Source of the DNA: QWHO01 sp039809865
GTDB lineage: Bacteria > Vulcanimicrobiota > Xenobia > Xenobiales > QWHO01
Assembly (NCBI GenBank): GCA_039809865.1
Contig: JBDHVW010000020.1
Span: 1 to 64,000, forward strand
Length of the DNA: 64,000 nt
Reading direction: 5' to 3'
The position numbers and the translations under genes were made by a program. Every line of letters starts with the position of its first letter. Within the stretch, counting starts at the first letter, position 1. Shown in pieces: positions 24,863-33,876 of this stretch. The notes beneath the pieces were generated by a model. The model did not search any database. It saw nothing but the letters and a program-made list of their open reading frames with translations, and was not told where the DNA came from.

Positions 24863-25795
24863 TCAGACGGCTGAGCCCGACAGCGCCACGACCCGGTTGC
24901 GTCCCTGCCGCTTGGCCTCGTAGAGCGCCTCGTCGGCTTTGCGAATGAGGTCGCTCGGGGTCTGGTCGGGCTCGGGCCGGGAAGCGGCCACGCCGACACT
25001 CAGGCTGACCACCCGGCCCGCCGTCGACTTCTCGTGCGCCAACGCCAGACCGCGCACCGCGGCGGCGATCTCGCCGGCCACCACCTGGGCCCCGGCGAGG
25101 TCGGTGTTGGGCAGCACGATCAGGAACTCTTCGCCCCCGTAGCGCCCCACCAGGTCGATGGGCCGCTTCAGCGCGCCCTTGATGGCCTGAGCCACCGCCC
25201 GCAGGCATTCGTCTCCGGACTGGTGGCCATAGTGGTCGTTGTAAAGCTTGAAGCAGTCGACGTCGCACAGAATCAGCGCGAACGAAAGTTGCTCGCGCGC
25301 GCTCTGATACCAGTGGGCGTGCACGTGCTCATCCAGGCGCCGGCGGTTGGCGAGGCCGGTCAGGCCGTCCTCGGCCGCCAGGCGGGCGAGTTTCTCGTTG
25401 GCTTCCTGGAGCTCTTTTTGCACCCGGCGCAGGCGCAGATGCGTGGTCACCCGGGCCAGCACCTCTCCTGATTGAAAGGGCTTGGAGACGTAGTCCACGC
25501 CGCCCACGTCAAAGCCCTTGATCTTGCGATCGATGTCGTCGAGCGCGCTCAGAAAGATGACCGGAATATCGGCCGTGGCCTGGTCCGCCCGCAGGCGCGC
25601 GCAGACTTCGTAGCCGTCGATGCCCGGCGGCATCATGATGTCGAGCAGGACGAGGTCGGGCAGGGTCTGGCGGGCGACCTTGAGGGCTTTCTCGCCGTTA
25701 TTGGCCACCAACAACTGACAGCCGAGCGGCTCGAGCAGTTGCAGCAAGATATCTAAATTGGTGGGAACATCGTCCACCAGCAGGATCTTGGACAT
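24863..25795 (-). CDS. Receiver-GGDEF diguanylate cyclase
   Basis: A 310-residue soluble response regulator that should make c-di-GMP. The receiver (1-120) has Asp8/Asp9, phospho-Asp52 (LLDIMMP) and Lys105. A coiled linker (122-143) leads to the GGDEF domain (145-308) with signature GGEEF at 220-224. The product-inhibition I-site RxxD is RPID at 211-214, exactly 5 residues before GGEEF, so feedback inhibition is expected. ATG 25795 has GGGAAAG upstream. It is divergent from a hybrid histidine kinase (from about 25.9 kb), its likely phosphodonor (inference). The PilZ protein at 8977-9747 is a possible c-di-GMP receptor. Confidence 0.93.
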   Translation of the reverse strand: MSKILLVDDVPTNLDILLQLLEPLGCQLLVANNGEKALKVARQTLPDLVLLDIMMPPGIDGYEVCARLRADQATADIPVIFLSALDDIDRKIKGFDVGGVDYVSKPFQSGEVLARVTTHLRLRRVQKELQEANEKLARLAAEDGLTGLANRRRLDEHVHAHWYQSAREQLSFALILCDVDCFKLYNDHYGHQSGDECLRAVAQAIKGALKRPIDLVGRYGGEEFLIVLPNTDLAGAQVVAGEIAAAVRGLALAHEKSTAGRVVSLSVGVAASRPEPDQTPSDLIRKADEALYEAKRQGRNRVVALSGSAV

Positions 25796-25905
25796 GGAGC
25801 TTTCCCAGTTCTCCAGGGCTGGAACTTTTCCCCGCGAAGCGTAGCGGCACTATTATCGATGCACGCACCGTCCTGCTCATCAGCGCGTTCCTGAAACTGC
25901 TTCAG

Positions 25906-27789
25906 GTGCCTCTGATGGTCTATGTCTGGCGTGTTCACCGCAATTATCCCCCGGCCCGCGAGTGGGCCATCGGCTCGGTCTTGCAAGCCCTGGGCTATGT
26001 GCTGCTGGGCGGACGGGAACGCATTCCCGACCTGCTCAGCATCATGCTCGGCAATGCCTTCCTGCTTTACGGCATCATCGTGTTCAACCATGGGATCGCG
26101 CGGGCCGCTGGCCGTCCCGCGCGACGCTGGCCCTCTCTCGTTTTGATGCTCTTCCTCATGCTGTTCCTGGCCTACTTCACCTACGTTCAGAAGAGCACCG
26201 GCGTGCGGATCGTGGCGGCTACCATCGCCATCATGCCCTCGCAGCTTTACGCCATCTGGGCCTGCCTGACCAGCCCGCTGAGGCCCCTGCGGGACACGCT
26301 GCGCATTCTGGCGGCCTGGCTGGGCCTGGCCGTGCTGTCCTGGACGGCCCGGGCCATCCACGCCGGCTCGATTCACAATATCCTGGTAAACGTTCAGGAG
26401 CAGTTGCAGTACGCCTTTTACCTCTGCGGCGAGCCCCTGGTCGCCTCGGCCCTGGTGGTGCTGCTCGCCAGCCAGCGCTTGCAAGCGGAGCTGGCCGAAG
26501 CCAATCAGGCCAAGACGACCTTCCTCACGACGATGAGCCACGAGCTGCGCACCCCGCTCAACGGAATCCTTGGATTTGCCCAGATCCTGGTGGCTGACCG
26601 CACCCTGGGCCAGCGCCAGCGGGACGGCCTGCGGACCATCCAGCGCAGTGGCGAGCACTTGCTGACGCTGATCAACGACGTGCTCGATCTGGGCAAGATC
26701 GAAGCCGGCAAGCTCGAGGTGGTGCCCGAGGAGCTGGAGCTGGAGCCGTTTTGCCGGGGCCTGGTCGACCTCATGGCGGTGCGCGCCCGCGCCAAGGGCC
26801 TGGAGCTGGTCTACCAACCGGGCGACTTCCCCGAGCGGGTGGTGGCCGATCCGCGTCGCCTGCGCCAGGTTCTGCTGAACCTGCTGGGCAATGCCGTCAA
26901 GTTCACGGAGCGAGGCTGCATCACGCTGACGGTGGCCTCGGCTCCGGGAGGAGTGCGCTTCAGCGTGCAGGACACCGGGGTGGGGTTGACAACCGAGCAG
27001 CGGGCCCTGCTCTTCACGCCCTTCAATCAGTTTGGCAGCTCCGCCAAGCGAGCCGAGGGCACGGGTTTGGGCCTGGCCATCAGTCGACGCCTGGTCGACC
27101 TGATGGGCGGGCGCCTCGAGGCCGAGAGTGAGGCGGGGAGCGGCGCGCGCTTTTTCTTCACGCTCGACTTGCCATCCGCGGCGGGGGCCGCTCCCGAGCC
27201 CGTGGCGGACGACTTGCGCGGCTTTCAGGGCGAGCCCCGGCGCGTCCTGGTCGTGGACGACGTGGCGGACAATCGCAGCCTGTGCCGGGGCTTTCTGGAG
27301 CCGCTCGGCTTCTTGCTCGAGGAGGCCGCTGACGGACCGGCTGGTCTGACCCTGGTGAGCTCCTGGAGGCCAGACCTGATACTGCTGGACCTTTCGATGG
27401 CGGGGATGGACGGCCTGGAGATGCTCGAGCGGATGCGCGCGGCTGGAAACGCCGTTCCGGTGCTGATCCTGTCGGCCAGTGCCTTCCCCGAGGACCGCGA
27501 GCGTTGCCGCCAGGCCGGCTGCGACGGGTTTCTGACCAAGCCCCTGGTGCGCGCGGAGCTGCTGGGCGAGCTGGCCCGGATCCTGGGGCTGACCTGGGTT
27601 CGCGAGGAGAGCGTCCGTCCCGACCTGGTGGGGCGGCTGCGCGAGGCGGCCGAGATTGGCGATTTTCAGGCTTTGCAGGCGGCCATCAGCGAGCTCGGGG
27701 AGAGCAATCCGACGCTGGCAGGGCGCCTGCAGGCTCTGGCGTCACAGTACGAGCTGGACGCCGTCGTGGAAGCCCTCGAGGGGGTTTAG
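25906..27789 (+). CDS. Membrane hybrid histidine kinase with C-terminal receiver
   Basis: At least 627 residues. The N-terminal ~190 residues contain several membrane segments, then HisKA with His212 (SHELRTP), an ATPase domain (NLLGNAVKFT, DTGVGL, GTGLGL), a receiver with Asp495 (LLDLSMA) and a ~60-residue helical C-terminus. GTG 25906 is the first normal start codon, but it would cut the first membrane helix in half. The same frame reads DARTVLLISAFLKLLQ upstream and is open to before 25852, so the real start may be a rare ATT (25852) or ATC (25855), or a CTG. It is divergent from the GGDEF regulator, and the stop overlaps the convergent coiled-coil gene (TTAG). Confidence 0.88.
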   Translation: MPLMVYVWRVHRNYPPAREWAIGSVLQALGYVLLGGRERIPDLLSIMLGNAFLLYGIIVFNHGIARAAGRPARRWPSLVLMLFLMLFLAYFTYVQKSTGVRIVAATIAIMPSQLYAIWACLTSPLRPLRDTLRILAAWLGLAVLSWTARAIHAGSIHNILVNVQEQLQYAFYLCGEPLVASALVVLLASQRLQAELAEANQAKTTFLTTMSHELRTPLNGILGFAQILVADRTLGQRQRDGLRTIQRSGEHLLTLINDVLDLGKIEAGKLEVVPEELELEPFCRGLVDLMAVRARAKGLELVYQPGDFPERVVADPRRLRQVLLNLLGNAVKFTERGCITLTVASAPGGVRFSVQDTGVGLTTEQRALLFTPFNQFGSSAKRAEGTGLGLAISRRLVDLMGGRLEAESEAGSGARFFFTLDLPSAAGAAPEPVADDLRGFQGEPRRVLVVDDVADNRSLCRGFLEPLGFLLEEAADGPAGLTLVSSWRPDLILLDLSMAGMDGLEMLERMRAAGNAVPVLILSASAFPEDRERCRQAGCDGFLTKPLVRAELLGELARILGLTWVREESVRPDLVGRLREAAEIGDFQALQAAISELGESNPTLAGRLQALASQYELDAVVEALEGV

Positions 27790-28217
27790 GGCAGCCACTT
27801 GGACTTGCGCTTGCGCTCAGACAGCCTGGCCATGTCCTTCTTCAGGCTGTCGCTCTCGCCGCGCAAGAAATCCACCACCTCCGCGTGCACCGCGACCTCG
27901 TCGCGCCACGCCTGGGCGGAGTCCTGGTAGAACTCGCATTCCTGCGTGAGGCGGTGGTTCTCCTTGCGCAGCTTCTCGACCTGAGCCTTCAGCTGCGAGA
28001 GCTCCTTGCGCGCCATCTCGCAGCGGAGCATGGCCTCGAGGGCTCGCTGCTGCAGAGCCTCGGAGCGCTCTTTCTCGCGGCGCAGCTCGGCCCGCAGGGC
28101 GGGGTCGGCGTTCAGGGCCAGGTCGAGCTTGCGCTCGCGCTCGGCCTGGTCGGCAAGATTGGAGAACAGGTCGCGCTCGAGGCGCAGCAGCCGGCGCATT
28201 TCCAACGAGCTCTCCAT
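27786..28217 (-). CDS. Coiled-coil protein of unknown function
   Basis: A 143-residue, highly charged, almost wholly helical protein. Heptad-like runs (LRAELRREKERSEALQQR, LKAQVEKLRKENHRLTQE) indicate a long coiled coil. ATG 28217 is preferred over an in-frame TTG 39 nt upstream because AAAGG lies 9 nt before it. No catalytic motif is seen. It is divergent from a secreted SNase-like protein gene and overlaps the hybrid kinase stop by 4 nt on the other side. It could be a scaffold for the neighbouring signalling proteins, but there is no direct evidence. Confidence 0.65.
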   Translation of the reverse strand: MESSLEMRRLLRLERDLFSNLADQAERERKLDLALNADPALRAELRREKERSEALQQRALEAMLRCEMARKELSQLKAQVEKLRKENHRLTQECEFYQDSAQAWRDEVAVHAEVVDFLRGESDSLKKDMARLSERKRKSKWLP

Positions 28218-28330
28218 ACCCTCCCGCCTTTCCCAGGTGATGAATCCTCCCCACAAATACCCTGAACGAGTCCGGCTGTCAACAAGCCGGTAACCAGCCG
28301 GGCGCTCCCGAGCAATGAGAATGGCTCGCC

Positions 28331-29002
28331 ATGCCCAAACGGACGATCTTGATCCTGATGTTGGCCCTCACCTGGGTGGTTTTCGCCCAGGAGACGGGCC
28401 TGCAGGGCTTTTTCGCCGGGACGACGCCGGAGGGGGCGATCTTCCTGGCCCAGAGCCATCAAGACCTGTCGGGCTCACTCCTGATTCGCCCCGCCGGCGT
28501 GGTGGTCCCGACCAAAGCCTCCAACGCCTACAACAAATACTGCAGCCAGGTTCTGGGGGGACGGCTGCTGACGGTGCGGGTCTACGGGGCCTCCGGCCCT
28601 ATCTCGAGCGGCGAGATCACCATCGTCGCCGGAGACAAGCGGGTCAACTTCAACAAACAGCTGCTGGCCGACGGCTATGCCACCCTCAACCGCGACGACG
28701 CCCGTTTCGCGGGCTGGGACAAGTACGAGCAGATGGGCAAGCAGCGCAAAGTGGGGGTGTGGGCGGTCGGCAAGCCGGTCTGGCCGATTCCCAAACTTCC
28801 CGGCACCTCGAGCGGGGGCACTGATCGCGAGCGCATCATCAAGGAGAACGGACAGCCGGACCACACCAACCGGACGACCGTGCCCGACAATGAGAGCATC
28901 ACGAGCTATCACACCTTCATCACGGACTTCTACTTCAACCAGGGCCTCGTGTTCATCTACCGCGACGGCAAGCTGGTGAACAAGCAGCCGATTCGGAAAT
29001 GA
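28331..29002 (+). CDS. Secreted protein with a staphylococcal-nuclease-like region
   Basis: A 223-residue protein with a signal peptide (MPKRTILILMLALTWVVFAQ). Residues about 75-150 look like the C-terminal half of an SNase/TNase domain: VNFNKQLLADGYATLNR, then the helix KYEQMGKQRKVGVWA. The N-terminal catalytic arginines are not evident, so nuclease activity is doubtful. The last ~55 residues (ENGQPDHTNRTTV ... FIYRDGKLV) resemble the small BamE/SmpA-like 'G-P' module. Its stop overlaps the ATG of a solute-binding protein gene (ATGA). Confidence 0.6.
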   Translation: MPKRTILILMLALTWVVFAQETGLQGFFAGTTPEGAIFLAQSHQDLSGSLLIRPAGVVVPTKASNAYNKYCSQVLGGRLLTVRVYGASGPISSGEITIVAGDKRVNFNKQLLADGYATLNRDDARFAGWDKYEQMGKQRKVGVWAVGKPVWPIPKLPGTSSGGTDRERIIKENGQPDHTNRTTVPDNESITSYHTFITDFYFNQGLVFIYRDGKLVNKQPIRK

Positions 29003-30369
29003 GCATGCGAAAATTCCTTGCCCTGATAGCCCTCCTGCTGTGCCTGGTGGCTCCCCTTCGAGCCGAAGAGCCGAACCAGCCCATCATCGAGGAAGAAGAC
29101 TGGACCAACGTCCAGCCCGCCGTGGACCCCTCGCTCGACGGCCATAAGCCGGCGCTCACCTGGTGGTGCGGCCCCTATGCCGAGGAGGTCGGGTGGGCCG
29201 TGCAGGTGGCCAATCGCTGGAACCAGCTCCATCCCGACCAGCCCGTGGAGCTGCGCTCGCTGCCGCCCCGCAAGCTGGCCGAGGACGTGTTCCGCGAGGC
29301 GATCGCCGCCGGCAACACACCCGACATCACCAACTTCCTGTTCCCCACCAACGCCCACGAGTTCGCCGCCAAAGGCGCCCTGGTGCCGCTCGACTCGGTG
29401 CCCGGCATGCTGGATTACCTCAAGGCGCGCTGCGGCGCCAACGCCGACGTGCCGTTCCGCTCGCCCGACGGCAAGCTCTACCAGTTCCCCTGGAAGGGCA
29501 ACCCGCTGATGATGCAGTACAACGCGGCCCTCTTCCGCCGCTACAACCTGCGGCCGCCGCGGACCTACTCGGAGTTCCTCCAGAGCGCGCGGGTCCTGCA
29601 GGCCGCCAGCCGCGCCGAGAAACGCGCGCTCTACCTGTGGGCGCCCAACCCGGCCAACCAGTTCTGGCAGCGCTACTACGATTTCTACCCGCTCTACCTG
29701 GCCGCGTCCGGTGGCAAGAGCCTGCTCACGCCGGACGGCAAGGCCGCGTTCGACAACCCGGCGGGCGTGCAGGTCATGGCTTTCCTGCGCGATCTCTACC
29801 AGCAGGGTCTGGCTCCGGAGCAGAACGTGTTTCCGGACGACCTGGACCAGGTGCGCGCCTTCTCCGACGGCAACCTCGGCATGATGCTGACCGGCCCCTG
29901 GAACATCATGCAGGTCCGCGATCAGGCGGGGGAGGAGTTCCAGTTCGACTTCGCCCAGTTGCCCGTCCCGGACGGCAGCCAGCCGTCCGAGCCGGTTTTC
30001 AGCTACGGCAACTACCGCAACTTCGGCATGTTCTCCACCTGCAAGGACCAGGCGCTGGCAGCCGAGTTCATCCGCTTTGCGACCAGCCGCGAGAGCGACC
30101 TCGGCTTCCTGTACAGCGCCCTGCAGTTGCCCGTGCGCGACGATCTGGAGGAGGAGCCTCTCTTCGTGCTGGCCTTGCAGCAGAGCCCTGCGCCGTTACT
30201 CAAGTTCGCCGTTCAGGGTCGATGGGAGCAGCCCGTGGGCAACGTGGCTGACTTCAACCAGGTGTTGCAGATCCTGTCCGACGAGCTGATCGCCTGCGCC
30301 GTGCAGAACAAGAAAACCCCCGAGCAGGCGGTGCACGACGCCGCTCGGAGAGTGGACGCCCCCCGTTGA
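28999..30369 (+). CDS. Extracytoplasmic solute-binding protein (family 1), orphan
   Basis: A 456-residue periplasmic protein: signal peptide (KFLALIALLLCLVAPLRA), then the two-lobed sugar-binding-protein fold. Recognisable blocks are TPDITNFLFPTNAHEFAAKGALVPLD, FPWKGNPLMMQYNAALFRRYNL, and FSDGNLGMMLTGPWNIM. These proteins deliver sugars or oligosaccharides to ABC importers. No permease or ATPase gene lies nearby, so it is an orphan or has a non-transport role. ATG 28999 overlaps the previous stop (ATGA); a second ATG at 29005 is possible. The next, broken gene overlaps by 4 nt. Confidence 0.85.
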   Translation: MSMRKFLALIALLLCLVAPLRAEEPNQPIIEEEDWTNVQPAVDPSLDGHKPALTWWCGPYAEEVGWAVQVANRWNQLHPDQPVELRSLPPRKLAEDVFREAIAAGNTPDITNFLFPTNAHEFAAKGALVPLDSVPGMLDYLKARCGANADVPFRSPDGKLYQFPWKGNPLMMQYNAALFRRYNLRPPRTYSEFLQSARVLQAASRAEKRALYLWAPNPANQFWQRYYDFYPLYLAASGGKSLLTPDGKAAFDNPAGVQVMAFLRDLYQQGLAPEQNVFPDDLDQVRAFSDGNLGMMLTGPWNIMQVRDQAGEEFQFDFAQLPVPDGSQPSEPVFSYGNYRNFGMFSTCKDQALAAEFIRFATSRESDLGFLYSALQLPVRDDLEEEPLFVLALQQSPAPLLKFAVQGRWEQPVGNVADFNQVLQILSDELIACAVQNKKTPEQAVHDAARRVDAPR

Positions 30370-31203
30370 AAACGCTCGTCCTTATCGGTCTCCTGACGCT
30401 CGGCTCGCTGGCGCAAGAGCCGTCCAAGCTCTACTCGCTGGACGACGTGCTGAACCGGGAGTCGGTGCTGGAGAGCTATGACGCCAGGATGGGCGACGCT
30501 CTGGAGCGCAACGGATTCGTGATCGTCGAGCCCGGTCGCGATAGCATGCGCTGGCGCCATTTTCACGACCTTTACGAGCAACTGCGCTACGACGACGAGC
30601 CCGCCTTCATCACCACCGACGTGGCGCTGCACTACGCCCACGAGGTGGTCGATTACACGATGGAGGAGGGTCGGCCGGACCAGCTTCGACCCGAAGGACA
30701 AGCGGAAGCTGCGGCAGGCGCTCCTGCTGTCGAAGGCGCTGACGGGCTCCCCGAGAGCGATGAAGAGCTACCAGAGTCTGCAGCGGGTGATCGGCTACCT
30801 GATCGGTCCCAGCGACGATCTGCTGGCCTGCATCGCTAAAGAGGTCTACACGGTGGAGATTTTGCCCGAGCTGGGCGCGCTGGCGCAAAAGGCCTGGCGT
30901 CGCGTGGGGCTGGAGAACATCCACCTGCGCCTGGGCGACGGAGCCCAGGGTTGGCCGAACGAGGCGCCGTTCGACGTCATCCTGGTCACCGCCGCCCCGC
31001 GACGCGTGCCCGTGGCGCTGGTGGAGCAGCTGGCCGAAGGCGGCCGGATGCTGATCCCCCTGGGGGTGCCAGAGCGTCCCAAGACGCTCTGGCGGGTGCG
31101 CAAGCTCCAGGGCAAGCTGCGCTGGGAGAATCTCGGTCAGGCCATCGTGGTCCCGATGGAGCTGACCGACCCGGACGGCCGGTTCGTCAGTCCGCCCCGC
31201 TAA
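30366..31203 (+). pseudogene. Mosaic pseudogene: DUF3160 fragments joined to an isoaspartyl methyltransferase C-terminus
   Basis: The reading starts at TTG 30366 (TTGA overlap) with a signal peptide, then the DUF3160 start (YSLDDVLNRESV ... NGFVIVEPG ... FITTDVALHYAHEVVDY). Near 30665-30690 the coherent sequence changes frame and skips the middle of DUF3160, resuming as DPKDKRKLRQALLLSKAL and VIGYLIGPSDDL. At about 30815-30830 it switches to a different family: KEVYTVEILPELGALAQKAW, GDGAQGWPNEAPFDVILVTAAP and LAEGGRMLIPLG are the C-terminal half of protein-L-isoaspartate methyltransferase (PCMT). Its SAM-binding motif I (the GTGSGY region) is missing. The frame that starts at ATG 30760 could make a 147-residue fusion, probably inactive. 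The stop shares CTAA with the convergent lipoprotein gene. Assembly misjoining should be excluded. Confidence 0.75.
31067..31093. repeat. 27-nt hairpin repeat, copy 1 (inside the mosaic pseudogene)
   Basis: Arms GCCAGAGCGTC and GACGCTCTGGC (11 bp) flank CCAA. The 27 nt match 33878-33904 with a single difference in the loop. The two copies flank the lipoprotein gene at 31200-33854. Confidence 0.7.
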
Positions 31204-33854
31204 CTGCCGCGGAAGAACAGATAGATGCTGCTGTTCCCCGCGCCATCGGTGTGTTGGAGCACGATGTAGCGGCCCCCCATCTTCAACCCTTGCCAGGTCC
31301 CGGCCGGCGCGCCAGCCGGGAGGAGCGGAACCAGATCGACCGTTCCCTCGGGTTGGAAGAGCACGGGTCTCGGCGCCAGGGGAATCTCGGTAAGAACTCC
31401 GAGCACCTCGAAGTCCTCGTTCATCGCGATGACCCCGTGCGAACTACCCGCGACCCCTCCGGCGGCGGGGAAGCTCAGATCGGTGATGGCGACCGTCCGT
31501 CCCCCCTGTCCCAGGATTTTGGACTCGGAGTGCAAGGAATGGTCTGCTCCCGTCTGGACCAGGAAGGTCAGGAAGGCGGCCCAGGTCACACCGGCCGGCG
31601 GCGTGACGCCATGAAAGTCGTTGCCGATCTCCGTGGCCAGCACGCTGGTGGTGTTGGCGTCCACGTAGTGAGCAGCCTGATTGTTTCCGGGGATGAAGAG
31701 GACGTTGGGCGCCACCTCATGGCTTGACCAGGTCCGGGTGGCGAGGTCGAATTTACAGAGCTTGCCGGCATTCGAAATGCCGTCGAAGGGCGGGTCCGCC
31801 AGCCCCCCGGGGGCGCTGGCAAAGAGCGCATCCTTGTTGCAATGCCGCAGCGGGATGATGGGGGTATTGGGCAGTCCCTCGGGGAGGTTGGTAAACTCCT
31901 CCGTTTCCGAAGCGGTGAAGGTGTACAGGTCGTCTTTGCCGTCGCCACGCCTGGCCCAGCAGAAGAAGATCCCGTCCGGATTGAGCGAGGCAATGCCCTG
32001 GGCGAAGGCCGACTGGGCTCCCGCTGGCGGGGGCAGATCCACGCTCTCCCCGGAGAGGATTCGGATCCTGGCAGGGCTGAGGTGATCGGAGGGTTGATAG
32101 GCGCATGTGCCGTCGTCGTTTAGCAGGGCCTCACCTGGGACGCTCAAGAGCTGGATCGGGTCGGCCTGACCGACCTCCTCGAGAAAGAGGCCAGCGGGAC
32201 GAGCGACCGCCATCAGGCCGTTGCGGTTGATGTCCAGCACGGTCAGCTCGCTCACGTCTCCGAGCTTCGTGAGGAATGGTGCCCTGGGCACGAACCGGAA
32301 CGTGATCTCGATGGAGCGGTCGTCGACAGTGAACAGGTAGACGTCCTCCTGACCCGGCTGGGCGTTGTCAGGCGGGGTGAAGTCGAGCTTCTCGTCGGGC
32401 ACGTACTCGCGGGCATCGTCCGATTCCGAGCCACGCACGGCCACGTAGTCGACGGGGCGGTAGTGGTGCACTTCCTGGACTTCCTGCAGGGTCAGGCTGG
32501 CCCGGGAAACAACCCCGATTCCGCTCAAGGTTCCGCCCAGGTCGGATTTCTGCTTGGAGATCCTGGTGATTCCGAAGGCACCGTTGTTGTGGATCGTGAT
32601 TGTGGTCCGACCGCTGACCTCCAGGGTGGCGGTCCCGGGGGTCGAGCCCGCCGGCCTGACGATCACGTTCTCGGGTAGCTCGCCGGCCACGTCGCCAAGG
32701 TTGACCATGGCGCAGTTGCGGTGCTTGTGATTCTGATAGCAGTGCAGGTCCGACTGGATTCCCGGCACCCGGATGAGGACCGGGGCCGTCAACGGTCCCT
32801 GAAAGGAGGTCGAGGTCAGATTGAGTCCCGTGACGATCTCGACGAACTCTTTGCTGACCAGGAAATTCTCGGCGTCGGAGAGGGCGTTCTCGTTCAGACA
32901 GGCGCCCGCCCGCACGTAGTCGTAGCAGGTGCTCAAGAAGTAGGCGATTTGCTTGGGAACGCTCGGTCCCTGGAAGCGCCCATCCGTTTGCACGCAGTCT
33001 TTGACCGACGGGAAGTTCACCAGCTGATTCGTGTTGCGGTTGCGGGTGGCCGGCTTGGGATAGGTTCCCAAGCGCCCCATGACCAGTTGAGCCTCGGACC
33101 TCGGTCCTTCGGCCACGGTCGTAAGACGCGGCTTTTCGAAGGGACGGGGGTCCGGGCGCAACTCGGTGGGAGGAGAGATCACCGAGCCAAAAGCTCGGAC
33201 GAAGTCAGGGTCGGCGGGGTCATCGAACCTGGCCTTGATCTTCGGGTCCACGCGGGGCTGGGGCCGTGCGCCGGTCCCGCAGAACTCCTGCGTGTCGCCC
33301 TGGTTCATTCCGCACGGGCCCCGGAAGAACATCGTCAGAAGGATGGGGTTGCCGCCGTCGCGCGCCGCTCCCAGTTGCGAAACCGTAAAGGGGAAGCTCA
33401 GGCTCGGATCGGACGGATGCCGCAGCACGCCCTCGGTGACCCCATCGGCGGGCGGGTCGAATGTAAAAGAGCCTTCCGCGTCCAGCACCACGGTCTGGCC
33501 GCCGAGCTCGGCGATCCAGCCCACGGCGGGGGAGTCCTGGAAGAGAATGAACTTGCCGTCCCCAAGAATCCGCAGACCCTCGGGCTCGGCCTCGATTTCG
33601 GCTTTGAGCTGGAACACGTCGGCGCGCTCCCGCTCGGGGGTGACCACCACCGGAAGCAGTACCGCCCGGCCAGAGAAGCCGGGCTCGGGCGAGGGAGTTT
33701 CCGGATTCTCGGGAACGGGGCTTTCGCTTCCGCCCCCGGCGTCCGCCACCCCCAGCGGTTGGCCGGAGGCGCTCTGGTCGCCTGCTCCGCACCCGTTGAG
33801 CAGCCCGAGGCAGAGAGGCAAGAGGAAAACGAAGATTTGAAGCCAGCGTTTCAT
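31200..33854 (-). CDS. Large secreted lipoprotein of unknown function
   Basis: An 884-residue lipoprotein with lipobox LNGC (Cys22) and a low-complexity Ser-Pro-Glu-Gly linker after it. The body is beta-rich. The C-terminal half has segments that look like repeated display or propeller blades (VLDINRNGLMAVARPAG, GIASLNPDGIFFCWARR, GVIAMNEDFEVLGVL). Several cysteine pairs in the middle (GPCGMNQGDTQEFCG, CLNENAL, HCYQNHKHRNCAM) point to an oxidising, extracytoplasmic location. No enzyme motif is recognised. It lies downstream of, and on the same strand as, another giant lipoprotein (33913-37587), separated by a strong hairpin. Its stop overlaps the mosaic pseudogene by 4 nt. Confidence 0.75.
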   Translation of the reverse strand: MKRWLQIFVFLLPLCLGLLNGCGAGDQSASGQPLGVADAGGGSESPVPENPETPSPEPGFSGRAVLLPVVVTPERERADVFQLKAEIEAEPEGLRILGDGKFILFQDSPAVGWIAELGGQTVVLDAEGSFTFDPPADGVTEGVLRHPSDPSLSFPFTVSQLGAARDGGNPILLTMFFRGPCGMNQGDTQEFCGTGARPQPRVDPKIKARFDDPADPDFVRAFGSVISPPTELRPDPRPFEKPRLTTVAEGPRSEAQLVMGRLGTYPKPATRNRNTNQLVNFPSVKDCVQTDGRFQGPSVPKQIAYFLSTCYDYVRAGACLNENALSDAENFLVSKEFVEIVTGLNLTSTSFQGPLTAPVLIRVPGIQSDLHCYQNHKHRNCAMVNLGDVAGELPENVIVRPAGSTPGTATLEVSGRTTITIHNNGAFGITRISKQKSDLGGTLSGIGVVSRASLTLQEVQEVHHYRPVDYVAVRGSESDDAREYVPDEKLDFTPPDNAQPGQEDVYLFTVDDRSIEITFRFVPRAPFLTKLGDVSELTVLDINRNGLMAVARPAGLFLEEVGQADPIQLLSVPGEALLNDDGTCAYQPSDHLSPARIRILSGESVDLPPPAGAQSAFAQGIASLNPDGIFFCWARRGDGKDDLYTFTASETEEFTNLPEGLPNTPIIPLRHCNKDALFASAPGGLADPPFDGISNAGKLCKFDLATRTWSSHEVAPNVLFIPGNNQAAHYVDANTTSVLATEIGNDFHGVTPPAGVTWAAFLTFLVQTGADHSLHSESKILGQGGRTVAITDLSFPAAGGVAGSSHGVIAMNEDFEVLGVLTEIPLAPRPVLFQPEGTVDLVPLLPAGAPAGTWQGLKMGGRYIVLQHTDGAGNSSIYLFFRGS

Positions 33855-33876
33855 AGAAAATTCTCTTTCTGGAATG

